From NCBI RefSeq assembly GCF_000214355.1, contig NC_015577.1, forward strand, positions 1,535,121-1,599,120: a stretch of 64,000 bases of DNA. Direction: 5' to 3'. The position numbers and the translations under genes were made by a program. The stretch comes from Leadbettera azotonutricia ZAS-9. GTDB taxonomy: Bacteria > Spirochaetota > Spirochaetia > Treponematales > Breznakiellaceae. Below are positions 15,523 through 24,224 of this stretch, in pieces. The stretch's first letter is position 1, and every line of letters starts with the position of its first letter. The notes under the pieces are model-generated. The model searched no databases and had not been told where the DNA came from. It saw only the letters and a list, made by a program, of their open reading frames with translations.

Positions 15523-15975
15523 ATGGAACTTAAGACCGGCACATATGAAAGCACTCTCGATGACAAAGGCCGGGTAAGTGTGCCTGCCCGCCTTAGGGAA
15601 AGGTATCCCGGCGAACTGGTCATCACCTGGGGTTTCCAGCCCTGCGCGTGGATAATGACTCCCGAAGTGTGGGAGAAGGTTTCCGGTAAGCTCATGGGTT
15701 CCGACGCTATTTCCGAAGACGAGGGGCACCTCCTTGAGTATCAGCACATTGTTCAGGCCCAGGTGGTGGAATTGGACAAGGCCGGGCGCATAGCAATACC
15801 TGCGACCATCAGGCGCTACGCCAAGCTGACCAAGGATTGCCTGGTGATTAGCGCGGAAAACCGCCTTGAAATCTGGGATGCTGAATACTTCTACACCTAT
15901 CTTGAGGAAAACAAGCCGGTGATGCAAGAAGCCAGGAAGAAGATGGGTTCTTTAAGGCTCTTTAAATTGGACTAG
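15523..15975 (+). CDS. mraZ: MraZ transcriptional regulator
   Basis: A 150-residue protein with the two tandem SpoVT-AbrB-like halves of MraZ: ESTLDDKGRVSVPARLRERY and VVELDKAGRIAIPATIRRYA, each containing the DxKGR-type turn. The ATG at 15523 is preferred to the GTG two codons before it because AAGGTGG is then properly spaced. MraZ represses the division (dcw) cluster by binding repeats upstream of its own gene. Confidence 0.95.
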   Translation: MELKTGTYESTLDDKGRVSVPARLRERYPGELVITWGFQPCAWIMTPEVWEKVSGKLMGSDAISEDEGHLLEYQHIVQAQVVELDKAGRIAIPATIRRYAKLTKDCLVISAENRLEIWDAEYFYTYLEENKPVMQEARKKMGSLRLFKLD

Positions 15976-15994
15976 GGAAAAAGGAAAGGATTGG

Positions 15995-16939
15995 ATGGAA
16001 GCGGTACACACTCCGGTTCTGCTGGAGGAGACAGTCCAGTATCTCGGCCCCAGGAAAGACGGGGAACTCCTGGTCGATGCCTCCCAGGGCGAAGGAGGCC
16101 ACAGCCTCGAATTCCTTTCGCGCTTTCCGGAGCTTAGGGTCATCGGGCTGGACGCTGATCCTGCCATACAGGAGATAGCCAGGGAACGGCTCAAGGGTTT
16201 CGGGGACAGGGTGCAGCTTTACAATTGCTGGTCCCATGCCTTTTTTGCCGAGTACCCTTCGGAGCTCAAGAGGCCCGACACTATCCTGATAGACCTGGGG
16301 GTGAGCCTCTTCCATTACGAGAAGGGCGGCAGGGGCTTCAGTTTCCGTTACGACGAGCCTTTGGACATGAGAATTGATACATCCACGGGCCTGAGCGCCG
16401 GGGAGCTTGTTTCCAGGCTTTCTGAAAAGGATCTGGCAGACCTTTTGTACAAAAACGCCGAGGAGCGGTATTCGCGGCGTATAGCCAAAGCCATTGCCGA
16501 AGCCAAGGCTGGCGGGGCTATTGCGAGTTCTGCGGTGCTTTCCGAGATAGTGGAGAGGGCTGTTCCTCCGGCCTATAGGCATGGGCCGGTGCATCCTGCC
16601 ACAAAGACCTTCCAGGCTCTGCGGATTGCGGTCAATGGAGAGCTTTCCAAGCTGCCCGATTTGCTTGAAGGCGCTTTGAGGGTCCTTGAGCCAGGCGGAA
16701 GGCTGGGGGTGATAAGCTTTCATTCTCTGGAAGACAGGATTGTGAAAAACTTTTTTAGGGAGAAGAACAAAGACTGTATCTGTCCCCCGGAAGAGCCGAT
16801 ATGTAGGTGTGGAGGGCAACGAGTGGTAACTCTTCTCTCCCGTAAGGGTATTCCTCCCAGGGAGGAAGAAATCCGCATGAATCCGCCGTCCAGGAGCGCG
16901 AGACTCAGGGTCGCAGAAAAAATTTTAGACGAGGTTTGA
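15995..16939 (+). CDS. rsmH: 16S rRNA (cytosine-1402-N4) methyltransferase RsmH
   Basis: A 314-residue protein with all RsmH/MraW blocks: HTPVLLEETVQYL at the N-terminus, DASQGEGGHS as SAM motif, LIDLGVSLFHYEKGGRGFSFRYDEPLDMR, HPATKTFQALRIAVNGEL and VISFHSLEDRIVKNFF. It methylates N4 of C1402 in 16S rRNA using S-adenosylmethionine. A cysteine-rich stretch (DCICPPEEPICRC) follows the SLEDR motif, as in many family members. Second gene of the division cluster. Confidence 0.97.
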   Translation: MEAVHTPVLLEETVQYLGPRKDGELLVDASQGEGGHSLEFLSRFPELRVIGLDADPAIQEIARERLKGFGDRVQLYNCWSHAFFAEYPSELKRPDTILIDLGVSLFHYEKGGRGFSFRYDEPLDMRIDTSTGLSAGELVSRLSEKDLADLLYKNAEERYSRRIAKAIAEAKAGGAIASSAVLSEIVERAVPPAYRHGPVHPATKTFQALRIAVNGELSKLPDLLEGALRVLEPGGRLGVISFHSLEDRIVKNFFREKNKDCICPPEEPICRCGGQRVVTLLSRKGIPPREEEIRMNPPSRSARLRVAEKILDEV

Positions 16940-16942
16940 AAA

Positions 16943-17218
16943 ATGAAGCGGTATTGGCTTGTTTACTTTATTGTGCTCACTATCCCCCTTCTTCTGGGCT
17001 TGATCGCCTGGCAGTCTTCCCGGTATTCGGATCTGGAAAAGGAAGTCAGGACCCTTGAGGCAGTCCAGGAGGATTGGGTGGAGAGCAACAAGCGGCTGAT
17101 TGCGGGGATAGCCGTTCTGTCTTCTTCCGAGAGGATAGAGAATATCGCCATTCACGATTTGAGGCTTGACAAAATTGAGCCTGAAGATGTCCTGCAAGTC
17201 AGGATAGCAAGGAAGTAG
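16943..17218 (+). CDS. ftsL: FtsL-like division protein
   Basis: A 91-residue bitopic protein: short cytosolic start (MKRYW), one membrane helix (residues about 5-22) and a coiled-coil periplasmic part (SRYSDLEKEVRTLEAVQEDW) ending in a segment like the FtsL/DivIC tail (SERIENIAIHDLRLDKIEPEDVLQV, split over residues 56-85). Identification rests on shape and place between rsmH and murF. No ftsI follows, unlike the usual order. Confidence 0.8.
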   Translation: MKRYWLVYFIVLTIPLLLGLIAWQSSRYSDLEKEVRTLEAVQEDWVESNKRLIAGIAVLSSSERIENIAIHDLRLDKIEPEDVLQVRIARK

Positions 17219-17230
17219 GGAGCAGGATCG

Positions 17231-18664
17231 ATGGACCACCTTGAGACTTTTAGCGAATTGTCCCAGGCAATAGGAGCCCGTCTTTTCCCGGAAGAAATTC
17301 CGGCGGGAGGGAGGACAGGCTTCTCGTCGGTGGTTATCGATTCGCGGGCTGCGATTGAGGGATCGCTGTTTGTTTCCCTTGTCGGGGCCAGCCAGGACGG
17401 GCATCTTTACCTAGAGGATGCTTTTAAGGCCGGGGCGGCCGGGGCTATGGTGGCAAGGTCCAGGCTGGGCTTCGCATCCCTGGGCATTATGCGGATCGCT
17501 GAAAAATACTGCAGGACCCTGGTGATCGTGGATGATACGCTCAAGGGGCTTCAGGACGCTGCCCGTTCTTACCTTGCGAAATTCCCCAGGCTTCTTAAAA
17601 TCGGCATTACCGGATCTTCGGGGAAAACCACCACCAAAGAAATTGCTGCTGCGATAATCGGCCGGGAAAAGAGGGTGATCATGAATAGCGGCAACCTCAA
17701 TTCAGAGACGGGCCTTCCTTTGTCTGTTTTTCAGGTAAGAGAGGACCATGAAGTGGGGATTTTCGAAGCCGGCATGAACCGCAGGGGGGAGATTGCAGAA
17801 CTCGCCAGTGTGCTTAATCCCGGCATTGCGATTATCACTAACATTGGTTCTGCCCATATCGGTATTCTCGGCAGCAAGAGGGCTATAGCTGAAGAGAAAA
17901 AAAATATTTTTTCACAATTCAAGGGCAATGGCATTGCCCTTATTCCTTCTGATGATGAATACCGTGATTTCCTCTCCGATGGAGTCAAAGGCAAAGTCCT
18001 TTACTACGGGGCTGACAGTTTTACTGAACTCCGGGGCATTGCAAGCCTTGGCCTTGACGGGACTGAAATCAATTGGGCGGGCGAAACATCCCGCTTCAGC
18101 CTGCCGGGAAATTTCAACTTGAAAAATGCCTTCGCGGCGATTGCCATTGCCCGTGAGGTTCATATAAGCGATGAAGCTATACGCAAGGGCCTCGAATCGG
18201 TAAAGCCCCTGTTCGGCAGGGGCGAAATAATCCAGGGTAGTACCACAGTAATACGGGATTGCTACAATTCAAACCCCGAAAGCCTCGAAGCTGCGGTGGA
18301 ATTTTGCGACAGCATTGATTGGCCGGGGCGCAGGGTTTACGTTATTGGTTCCATGCTTGAGCTGGGGGAAACGTCAGAGGAAGCCCATCGTTGCATTGGG
18401 AAGGTTTTGGCTTCTTCGTTGGCGGAAAAAGTGTTTCTTTATGGTTCCGAAACAGAAACCGCAGCGGCAGTGTTGGCTTCCAGGGCATTTCCCTTTTTCC
18501 ATACCGACAGGATGGAAGATCTTGAAGGGGCTCTGGAGAATTATCTGCGTCCGGGAGATTTGGTGCTTCTCAAAGGTTCAAGGGGCTGCGCCCTGGAACA
18601 GCTTACGGATATGCTTGCAGGAAAAGCTGAATGCTGCACCGCAGGGGGCATACATGTTTCTTGA
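17231..18664 (+). CDS. murF: UDP-N-acetylmuramoyl-tripeptide--D-alanyl-D-alanine ligase
   Basis: A 477-residue Mur ligase. The N-terminal domain holds VVIDSRAAIEGSLFVSLVG; the ATP loop is GITGSSGKTTTKEI (residues about 120-133); NSGNLNSETGLPL and FEAGMNRRGEI follow, then NPGIAIITNIGSAHI and a C-terminal domain with RDCYNSNPESLEAAV. It adds D-Ala-D-Ala to the UDP-MurNAc-tripeptide in the cytosol. Its last 11 bases overlap the mraY start. Confidence 0.97.
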   Translation: MDHLETFSELSQAIGARLFPEEIPAGGRTGFSSVVIDSRAAIEGSLFVSLVGASQDGHLYLEDAFKAGAAGAMVARSRLGFASLGIMRIAEKYCRTLVIVDDTLKGLQDAARSYLAKFPRLLKIGITGSSGKTTTKEIAAAIIGREKRVIMNSGNLNSETGLPLSVFQVREDHEVGIFEAGMNRRGEIAELASVLNPGIAIITNIGSAHIGILGSKRAIAEEKKNIFSQFKGNGIALIPSDDEYRDFLSDGVKGKVLYYGADSFTELRGIASLGLDGTEINWAGETSRFSLPGNFNLKNAFAAIAIAREVHISDEAIRKGLESVKPLFGRGEIIQGSTTVIRDCYNSNPESLEAAVEFCDSIDWPGRRVYVIGSMLELGETSEEAHRCIGKVLASSLAEKVFLYGSETETAAAVLASRAFPFFHTDRMEDLEGALENYLRPGDLVLLKGSRGCALEQLTDMLAGKAECCTAGGIHVS

Positions 18665-19727
18665 ATTTATCTACCCACTGGTGAAATTTTTCACCCCCCT
18701 GAATGTGTTTCAGTACCTCACCTTTAGAAGCGCTTATGCTGCCCTTACCACATTGCTCATATGCTTTATCTTCGGTCCCGGGATCATCGAGGCGTTGAAA
18801 CGTCTTAAGGTAAACCAGTCTATCAGGGAAGACGGACCCGCGACTCACCTTAAAAAAAGCGGTACTCCTACCATGGGGGGTATTTTTATTATTCTTTCTG
18901 TCATTGTTTCCATGGTACTCTGGATGGATCTGGGAAGCGCAAAAGTTTGGCTTACCTTGGGCGCTTTTGGGGCTTTCGGCCTTATTGGTTTTATTGACGA
19001 CTACCTGAAAGTTGCCAAACATAATTCTGACGGCCTTCCCGCATGGGCAAAACTTGCCGGCCAGTTTGCCATAGCAATAGCAGTAATGATAATACTCTAT
19101 GCATCCGGCGGGGATACTGCCCTTTATATTCCTTTCTTCAAAAATGCCGTTATAGATTTGGGCGTGTTTTGGATACCCTTTGGGGTAATACTGATAGTTG
19201 GCGAATCAAACGCGGTGAATTTTTCTGATGGCCTTGACGGCCTATTGGCAGGATTACTGATACTTGTGTTTATTACCCTTACTATCCTTACGTATCTTTC
19301 GGGACGCACGGATTATTCCTCTTACCTGGGTATTCCTTATATAAAGGAAGCCGGAGAGCTTACAGTTTTCTGCCTTGCGGCTGTTGGGGCTTGCATAGGT
19401 TTTCTCTGGTTTAACGCCCACCCTGCCGATGTTTTTATGGGGGATGTGGGAAGCCTTTCCCTTGGCGGGGTGATTGCGGTTATTTCTCTTATCATTAAAA
19501 AAGAAATACTCATACTCATTATTGGCGGGGTTTTTGTCCTGGAGATCGCTTCGGTGGTCATACAGGTGGCTTCATATAAATTAAGGAAGAAGAGGGTGTT
19601 TAAAATGGCGCCCCTTCACCATCATTTTGAATTGTCCGGGTGGGCGGAGACCAAGGTGGTCATACGCTTCTGGATTTTAGGAGGGCTGTTTGCGATCATC
19701 GCGCTTTCAACGCTGAAGATCCAGTAA
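18654..19727 (+). CDS. mraY: phospho-N-acetylmuramoyl-pentapeptide-transferase MraY
   Basis: A 357-residue membrane enzyme. The reading frame is open far upstream inside murF, but the ATG at 18654 gives the normal N-terminus (MFLEFIYPLVKFF) and length. Motifs: GPATHLKKSGTPTMGG, FIDDYLKV (the catalytic Asp pair), NAVNFSDGLDGL, FMGDVGSLSLGG and MAPLHHHFE. It makes lipid I from undecaprenyl phosphate and UDP-MurNAc-pentapeptide at the inner membrane. Confidence 0.97.
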   Translation: MFLEFIYPLVKFFTPLNVFQYLTFRSAYAALTTLLICFIFGPGIIEALKRLKVNQSIREDGPATHLKKSGTPTMGGIFIILSVIVSMVLWMDLGSAKVWLTLGAFGAFGLIGFIDDYLKVAKHNSDGLPAWAKLAGQFAIAIAVMIILYASGGDTALYIPFFKNAVIDLGVFWIPFGVILIVGESNAVNFSDGLDGLLAGLLILVFITLTILTYLSGRTDYSSYLGIPYIKEAGELTVFCLAAVGACIGFLWFNAHPADVFMGDVGSLSLGGVIAVISLIIKKEILILIIGGVFVLEIASVVIQVASYKLRKKRVFKMAPLHHHFELSGWAETKVVIRFWILGGLFAIIALSTLKIQ

Positions 19728-19737
19728 CAGGAATGAT

Positions 19738-20895
19738 ATGAGTCAATTCGACACAGAAACAAGACATTTGAAGCAGCCTGCGGATCATATCCTCATTGCC
19801 AGCATACTGCTCCTCACGGGGCTGGGGCTTGTGACCCTCCATTCGTCTTCCTATGGTTTTGCAGAACGCTTCAAGGGCGATGGCCTGTATTTTTTCTCCC
19901 GCCAGATTGTTCTTGCCGCCGCAGGGTTGGTGCTTTTCTTTATTGCTTCCAATATGAAACTGGATCTCTTGAGAAAGATGATAGGGTTTCTGGTACTGGG
20001 AACAATTCTGCTCTGCATACTTACCTTTATCCCGGGCGTTGGGGTTTCCAAGAACGGCGCTTCCAGGTGGATACACTTTGGTTCTTTTACCTTTCAGCCT
20101 TCGGAATTGGTTAAGCTTGTGCTGCCCCTTTATCTGGCCCATTTATTTGATAAAAAAGGCGACGATATTGACCGGTTCTCCAAGGGCATACTTCCCCCGG
20201 TGATGATGACAACGCTTTTCGTTTTCCTCATTTATCTGCAAAACAATTTTTCTACCGCTATGTTTATTGTGCTTAACGTGCTCATCATTTTTTATTTTGC
20301 AGGGGTCAGGTTCAGGTATTTCTTTTCCGCTATAGTCATTCTTGCTCCAATATCCTTCCTCCTTATTGCTACCAAGGAGCACAGGTTCAGGAGGGTGATG
20401 AGCTTCTTCTTCCCCGAAATGGATCCTTTGGGGGCAGGCTACCAGGTACGGTCTTCGGTACGCTCGGTGAGTTCCGGGGGTTTCTGGGGCAAGGGCCTGG
20501 GCCTGGGGACAAGAAAAATCGCATCGGTCCCTGAAATTCATTCGGACTTTATTTTTTCAGCCTATGCCGAGGAATCGGGGTACCTGGGAATACTGCTTTT
20601 TGCGCTCCTTTTTGCGGTTTTTGCGTTCCGGGGTTATTCTTCGGCTATGGGGAACGAAAAGACTTTTCCAAGGCTTTTGGGCCTGGGACTGGTGACTATG
20701 GTGATTACACAGACCCTGCTTAATATCACGGTAGTGGCTGGATCTTTGCCCGCCACAGGTGTTCCCCTGCCTTTCTTTTCCGCCGGGGGATCTTCGCTCG
20801 CGACAACACTGATCATGGCAGGGTTAATTGTAAATATTTCAAAAACCCGGAATGTTCCTTCTTTTGCGGGAAATACTGCAAGGACGGAGGTGTAA
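19738..20895 (+). CDS. ftsW: FtsW, SEDS-family septal glycan polymerase
   Basis: A 385-residue polytopic protein of the SEDS family: NGASRWIHFGSFTFQPSE, QNNFSTAM, the large extracytoplasmic loop with GAGYQVRSSVRSVSSGGFWG, HSDFIFSAYAEESG and TGVPLPFFSAGGSS. FtsW polymerises lipid II at the septum together with a class B penicillin-binding protein; no such protein gene is encoded in this window. The gene begins 10 bases after mraY, with a weak AGGAA site. Confidence 0.96.
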   Translation: MSQFDTETRHLKQPADHILIASILLLTGLGLVTLHSSSYGFAERFKGDGLYFFSRQIVLAAAGLVLFFIASNMKLDLLRKMIGFLVLGTILLCILTFIPGVGVSKNGASRWIHFGSFTFQPSELVKLVLPLYLAHLFDKKGDDIDRFSKGILPPVMMTTLFVFLIYLQNNFSTAMFIVLNVLIIFYFAGVRFRYFFSAIVILAPISFLLIATKEHRFRRVMSFFFPEMDPLGAGYQVRSSVRSVSSGGFWGKGLGLGTRKIASVPEIHSDFIFSAYAEESGYLGILLFALLFAVFAFRGYSSAMGNEKTFPRLLGLGLVTMVITQTLLNITVVAGSLPATGVPLPFFSAGGSSLATTLIMAGLIVNISKTRNVPSFAGNTARTEV

Positions 20896-20896
20896 A

Positions 20897-21715
20897 ATGG
20901 CAGGGGAATATATGTACACTGAAGAGGCGGCAGCCCAGGCAGCGCCTTCCCGGCTTGAGAAGGGCCTAAAATGGTTCATACTCGCTGCCTGCATTGCGGT
21001 AGGCGCGGAACTGGTTTGGCTTTTGGGGATTACGCCCTTTATGCCTTTCTCCAAGGTCAATGTAAGCGCAGCGGAGGGCCTCAGCAGGGAAAGCCTTCTC
21101 GCTTATGCCGGTGTAAGCAGTCAGTCGTCGTTTATCTCGTTAAATGCGCGGACATCTGAAAAAGCCCTCAGGGCCCTGCCGCAGATAGAAAGCGCGTTTG
21201 TGTTCAAGCATTTCCCTGACAAGCTCGAAATAGTCCTCAAAGGCCGCGAGGCCGCAGCCGTTGCCTTTGCAAGCCTTAAGGGAAAGATGGTTCCGGTGTT
21301 TTTCGATTCCCATGGGATAATTTTCAGAATTGGCCATGAAGGAAAAGCGGATGCTTCCGCTGAACTGCCTGTGATCTCGGGCCTCGTGATAGAAGAGCCT
21401 TATCCGGGTATGAGGCTTCCTGCCATGTTCAATTCTTTGTTCCAGCAATTGGATACCCTGCGCATCAAGACGCCTGAACTTTTGGCTGCTGTTTCTGAAA
21501 TAAAAATCAACCGCAAGTCCTTTGACGGTTTTGATTTAATACTCTATCCTATACATAAACAGATAAGGGTTCGCCTTTCGGAATTGAACCAGGATCTGCT
21601 CCGCTACACCCTCCTCATGGCGGATGTGTTGGCAGCAAGGGAACCTGGGATTAATTTTATTGATTTTCGCTCGGGAATGGCGTCATATACCTTAAAGGAG
21701 GCTTCCTCTGAGTAA
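20897..21715 (+). CDS. ftsQ: FtsQ/DivIB division protein
   Basis: A 272-residue bitopic protein with ATG 20897 just after the ftsW stop and an ACGGAGG site. A membrane helix lies at about residues 28-48, then a POTRA-like domain (FSKVNVSAAEGLSRESLLAYAGV), LPQIESAFVFKHFPDKLEIVL and a beta domain. These match the FtsQ/DivIB shape; position between ftsW and ftsA supports it. Its 3' end contains the ribosome site for ftsA. Confidence 0.88.
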   Translation: MAGEYMYTEEAAAQAAPSRLEKGLKWFILAACIAVGAELVWLLGITPFMPFSKVNVSAAEGLSRESLLAYAGVSSQSSFISLNARTSEKALRALPQIESAFVFKHFPDKLEIVLKGREAAAVAFASLKGKMVPVFFDSHGIIFRIGHEGKADASAELPVISGLVIEEPYPGMRLPAMFNSLFQQLDTLRIKTPELLAAVSEIKINRKSFDGFDLILYPIHKQIRVRLSELNQDLLRYTLLMADVLAAREPGINFIDFRSGMASYTLKEASSE

Positions 21716-22961
21716 CGAAGACGTGATAGTCGGCCTGGACATAGGCACGACAAAAGTCTGCGCCGTAATTGGCGAGCGCAATGAAGAAACCGGAAAACTC
21801 GAAATAACCGGCGTCGGCGTTGCGCCTTCAACAGGGTTGAAAAAAGGCGTGGTGGTCAATATCGAAGCCACCCTCAAATCGATTTCATCTGCTGTCGAGG
21901 CTGCTGAAATGATGAGCGGCCGCGAGGTGAAATCCTGCTGGGCCGGCATAGGCGGAAGCCATATAGACGGCGTCAATTCCCGGGGCGTTGTGGCAGTTAC
22001 AGGCCGCAACCGCGAGACCAGGGAAATTGGCAAAGAAGACGTGGACAGGGTTCTGGAAGCTGCCAGGGCTGTGGTAATCCCCATGGACAGGCAAATACTC
22101 GAAGTGATACCCCAAAATTATATTGTAGATGATCAGAAGGGCATAAAAGATCCCCTGGATATGATAGGCGTACGCCTTGAAGCCGAAGTGCATATTATCA
22201 CCTGTTCTGTTACAGGGGGCCAAAATCTCATTAAGTGCGTTAACCGTGCTGGATTCAAGGTTAACGGGCTTTTGCTCCAGTCCCTTGCGGCAGGGCATGC
22301 AGTCCTTTCGGAAGAAGAAAAAGATTTGGGCGTAGCCCTCATAGATCTTGGAGGGGGTACTACCGATGTATTGGTTTACCTTGACGGTGCTCCCTATTCC
22401 AGCATTACTATTCCTGCCGGGGGCGCCCAGGTTTCGAGCGACATCTCCATACTGAAAAAGATTCCTTTTGATTATGCTGAAAAAATCAAAACCGAAGTGG
22501 GCTGCTGCTGGGCTCCTTTCCTTGAAGAAAACGGCGACATACTTATTCCCGGTGTCGGGGGCCGCCCACCCCAGCCTATACCCAGGATGGATATACTGGA
22601 AGTGATACAGCCCAGAATGGAAGAGATTTTCAAAATGGTAAAAGAAAAGCTCGGCAAGCTTCCCCTGAACAGGCCCCTGGGCGCAGGGATAGTGATTACC
22701 GGGGGAGGCGCCGAACTTTTAGGCGCGGCTGAATTAGCATCTCATATATTCCGCCTTCCTGTGCGGGTGGGCAAGCCCAGGCTTTCGGGAGGGCTTGTTG
22801 AAGAATGCCGGAGCCCTGCGTTTTCCACTGTTGTGGGCCTTGTTCTTGAAGGGTTTGACCGTGAAGGCGTTACTGTTTCGGGACCTGAAAGCCATCCCCG
22901 CGAAAAAAGCGAACCGGTGGTAGGAAAATTGATCGATTGGCTGAAAAGGGAATTTTTTTAA
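21708..22961 (+). CDS. ftsA: FtsA, actin-like membrane tether of FtsZ
   Basis: About 417 residues. The first standard start in frame is GTG at 21723, but it lies 21 bases from the only ribosome site (AGGAGG, 21696-21701). A CTG at 21708 is six bases from that site and adds residues reading SNED before VIVGLDIGTTKVC, which is why 21708 is used here. Motifs: GLDIGTTKVCAVIG and LIDLGGGTTDV (ATP binding), ITGGGAELLG, and a C-terminal amphipathic helix (KLIDWLKREFF) that anchors FtsA to the membrane. It overlaps the ftsQ stop by 8 bases. Confidence 0.93.
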   Translation: MSNEDVIVGLDIGTTKVCAVIGERNEETGKLEITGVGVAPSTGLKKGVVVNIEATLKSISSAVEAAEMMSGREVKSCWAGIGGSHIDGVNSRGVVAVTGRNRETREIGKEDVDRVLEAARAVVIPMDRQILEVIPQNYIVDDQKGIKDPLDMIGVRLEAEVHIITCSVTGGQNLIKCVNRAGFKVNGLLLQSLAAGHAVLSEEEKDLGVALIDLGGGTTDVLVYLDGAPYSSITIPAGGAQVSSDISILKKIPFDYAEKIKTEVGCCWAPFLEENGDILIPGVGGRPPQPIPRMDILEVIQPRMEEIFKMVKEKLGKLPLNRPLGAGIVITGGGAELLGAAELASHIFRLPVRVGKPRLSGGLVEECRSPAFSTVVGLVLEGFDREGVTVSGPESHPREKSEPVVGKLIDWLKREFF

Positions 22962-23008
22962 AACCCCAGGGAGGGGCAAAAACAAATAAAGTGATTTGGG
23001 AGGGGATG

Positions 23009-24217
23009 ATGAACGTTGAAGTACTCGAAGAAATGGAAGCCCAGCAAAGGTTGGACGAACAGCCGGTAAAAATTGTAGTGGTGGGCACAGGCGGCGGCGG
23101 CGGAAATGCGATAAACGGCATGATACGCCGGGGCATTAAGGGTGTTAAGTTCATTGCTGTCAATACTGATAGCAGGGATCTTGTCAAGAACAGAGCGGAC
23201 GTCAAACTCCAGATAGGCGCCAAGCTTACTTCGGGCAGGGGTGCGGGCGGAAAGCCTGAAATTGGGGAAAGAGCAGCCATCGAAAGCGAAGCCGAGATCC
23301 GCGACGTTTTTAAAGACGCCAATATGGTGTTTGTTACTGCGGGAATGGGCGGCGGTACCGGTACCGGTTCTGCCCCGGTTATTGCCCGCATCGCCAAAGG
23401 TCTGGGTGCCCTTACCGTTGGCGTAGTTACCAAACCTTTTGATTTTGAATTCGAGCACCGTATGAACCATGCAGAAGAGGGGATACTCAAACTCAGGGAA
23501 GCGGTGGATTCCCTCATTGTAATACCCAATCAAAGGCTATTGAATAATACTGACAGGGGCATTTCGATTCTCGACGCCTTTGCTACAGCTGACAATGTGC
23601 TTTTCCAGGGTGTGCAGGGTATTTCTGATATCATCATCGAAACCGGGATTATCAATATAGACTTTGCAGATGTAGAGGCGGTAATGAAAAATCAGGGCGA
23701 CGCCCTTATGTCCATTGGGTACGGCGCGGGGGAGAACCGCGTTATGGACGCAATTTCGAGCGCCATGGACAATCCCCTTCTTGAAGAGACCCAGATTAAA
23801 GGTGCCAAGAAAATGCTCGTCAATGTCGCCGGAAACAGGAATCTTTCCATGGTGGAGTACAACGAAATAATTGGGCATATCACCAAAGATATTGATCCAA
23901 AAGCCGAAGTTTTTACCGGCCTTTATATCGATGACTCGATGGAAGACAGGATCAGGGTTACGGTTATTGCTGCAGGTTTTGGAAAATCATCTGATAAACC
24001 CGAGGCAGCAGTGTCCGAGATGGATAATGAACCCAAGGGGGAAACTGTAAGCCCGGAAGAATATGAAAGGTTTAGCGGCCAGGGCTCTGTTGAACCCAGC
24101 ATACCATATCGCGGCGTCGGGGTCCTTCCTTATAGGGATTCGAAGTACGCAGATGACGACCTTGATATTCCCCCTATCATCCGCTATCACGATTTTACCA
24201 AGACAGCGGCAAATTAA
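23009..24217 (+). CDS. ftsZ: FtsZ, tubulin-like division GTPase
   Basis: About 402 residues. ATG 23009 is favoured over ATG 23006 because GGGAGG then has a five-base gap. The GTPase motifs are VGTGGGGGNAINGM, the tubulin signature AGMGGGTGTGSAPVIA, and the NADFAD-type synergy loop written here as NIDFADVEAVM. A variable linker leads to the C-terminal DIPPIIRYHDF, which fits the conserved peptide that binds FtsA. Forms the Z ring. Four to five genes later the run turns to DNA processing. Confidence 0.97.
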   Translation: MNVEVLEEMEAQQRLDEQPVKIVVVGTGGGGGNAINGMIRRGIKGVKFIAVNTDSRDLVKNRADVKLQIGAKLTSGRGAGGKPEIGERAAIESEAEIRDVFKDANMVFVTAGMGGGTGTGSAPVIARIAKGLGALTVGVVTKPFDFEFEHRMNHAEEGILKLREAVDSLIVIPNQRLLNNTDRGISILDAFATADNVLFQGVQGISDIIIETGIINIDFADVEAVMKNQGDALMSIGYGAGENRVMDAISSAMDNPLLEETQIKGAKKMLVNVAGNRNLSMVEYNEIIGHITKDIDPKAEVFTGLYIDDSMEDRIRVTVIAAGFGKSSDKPEAAVSEMDNEPKGETVSPEEYERFSGQGSVEPSIPYRGVGVLPYRDSKYADDDLDIPPIIRYHDFTKTAAN

Positions 24218-24224
24218 GGAAGCC

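Noticed and set aside
18315-18653. Upstream extension of the mraY frame inside murF
   Set aside because: The extension has no membrane or Mur-family features; the ATG at 18654 gives the normal MraY N-terminus.
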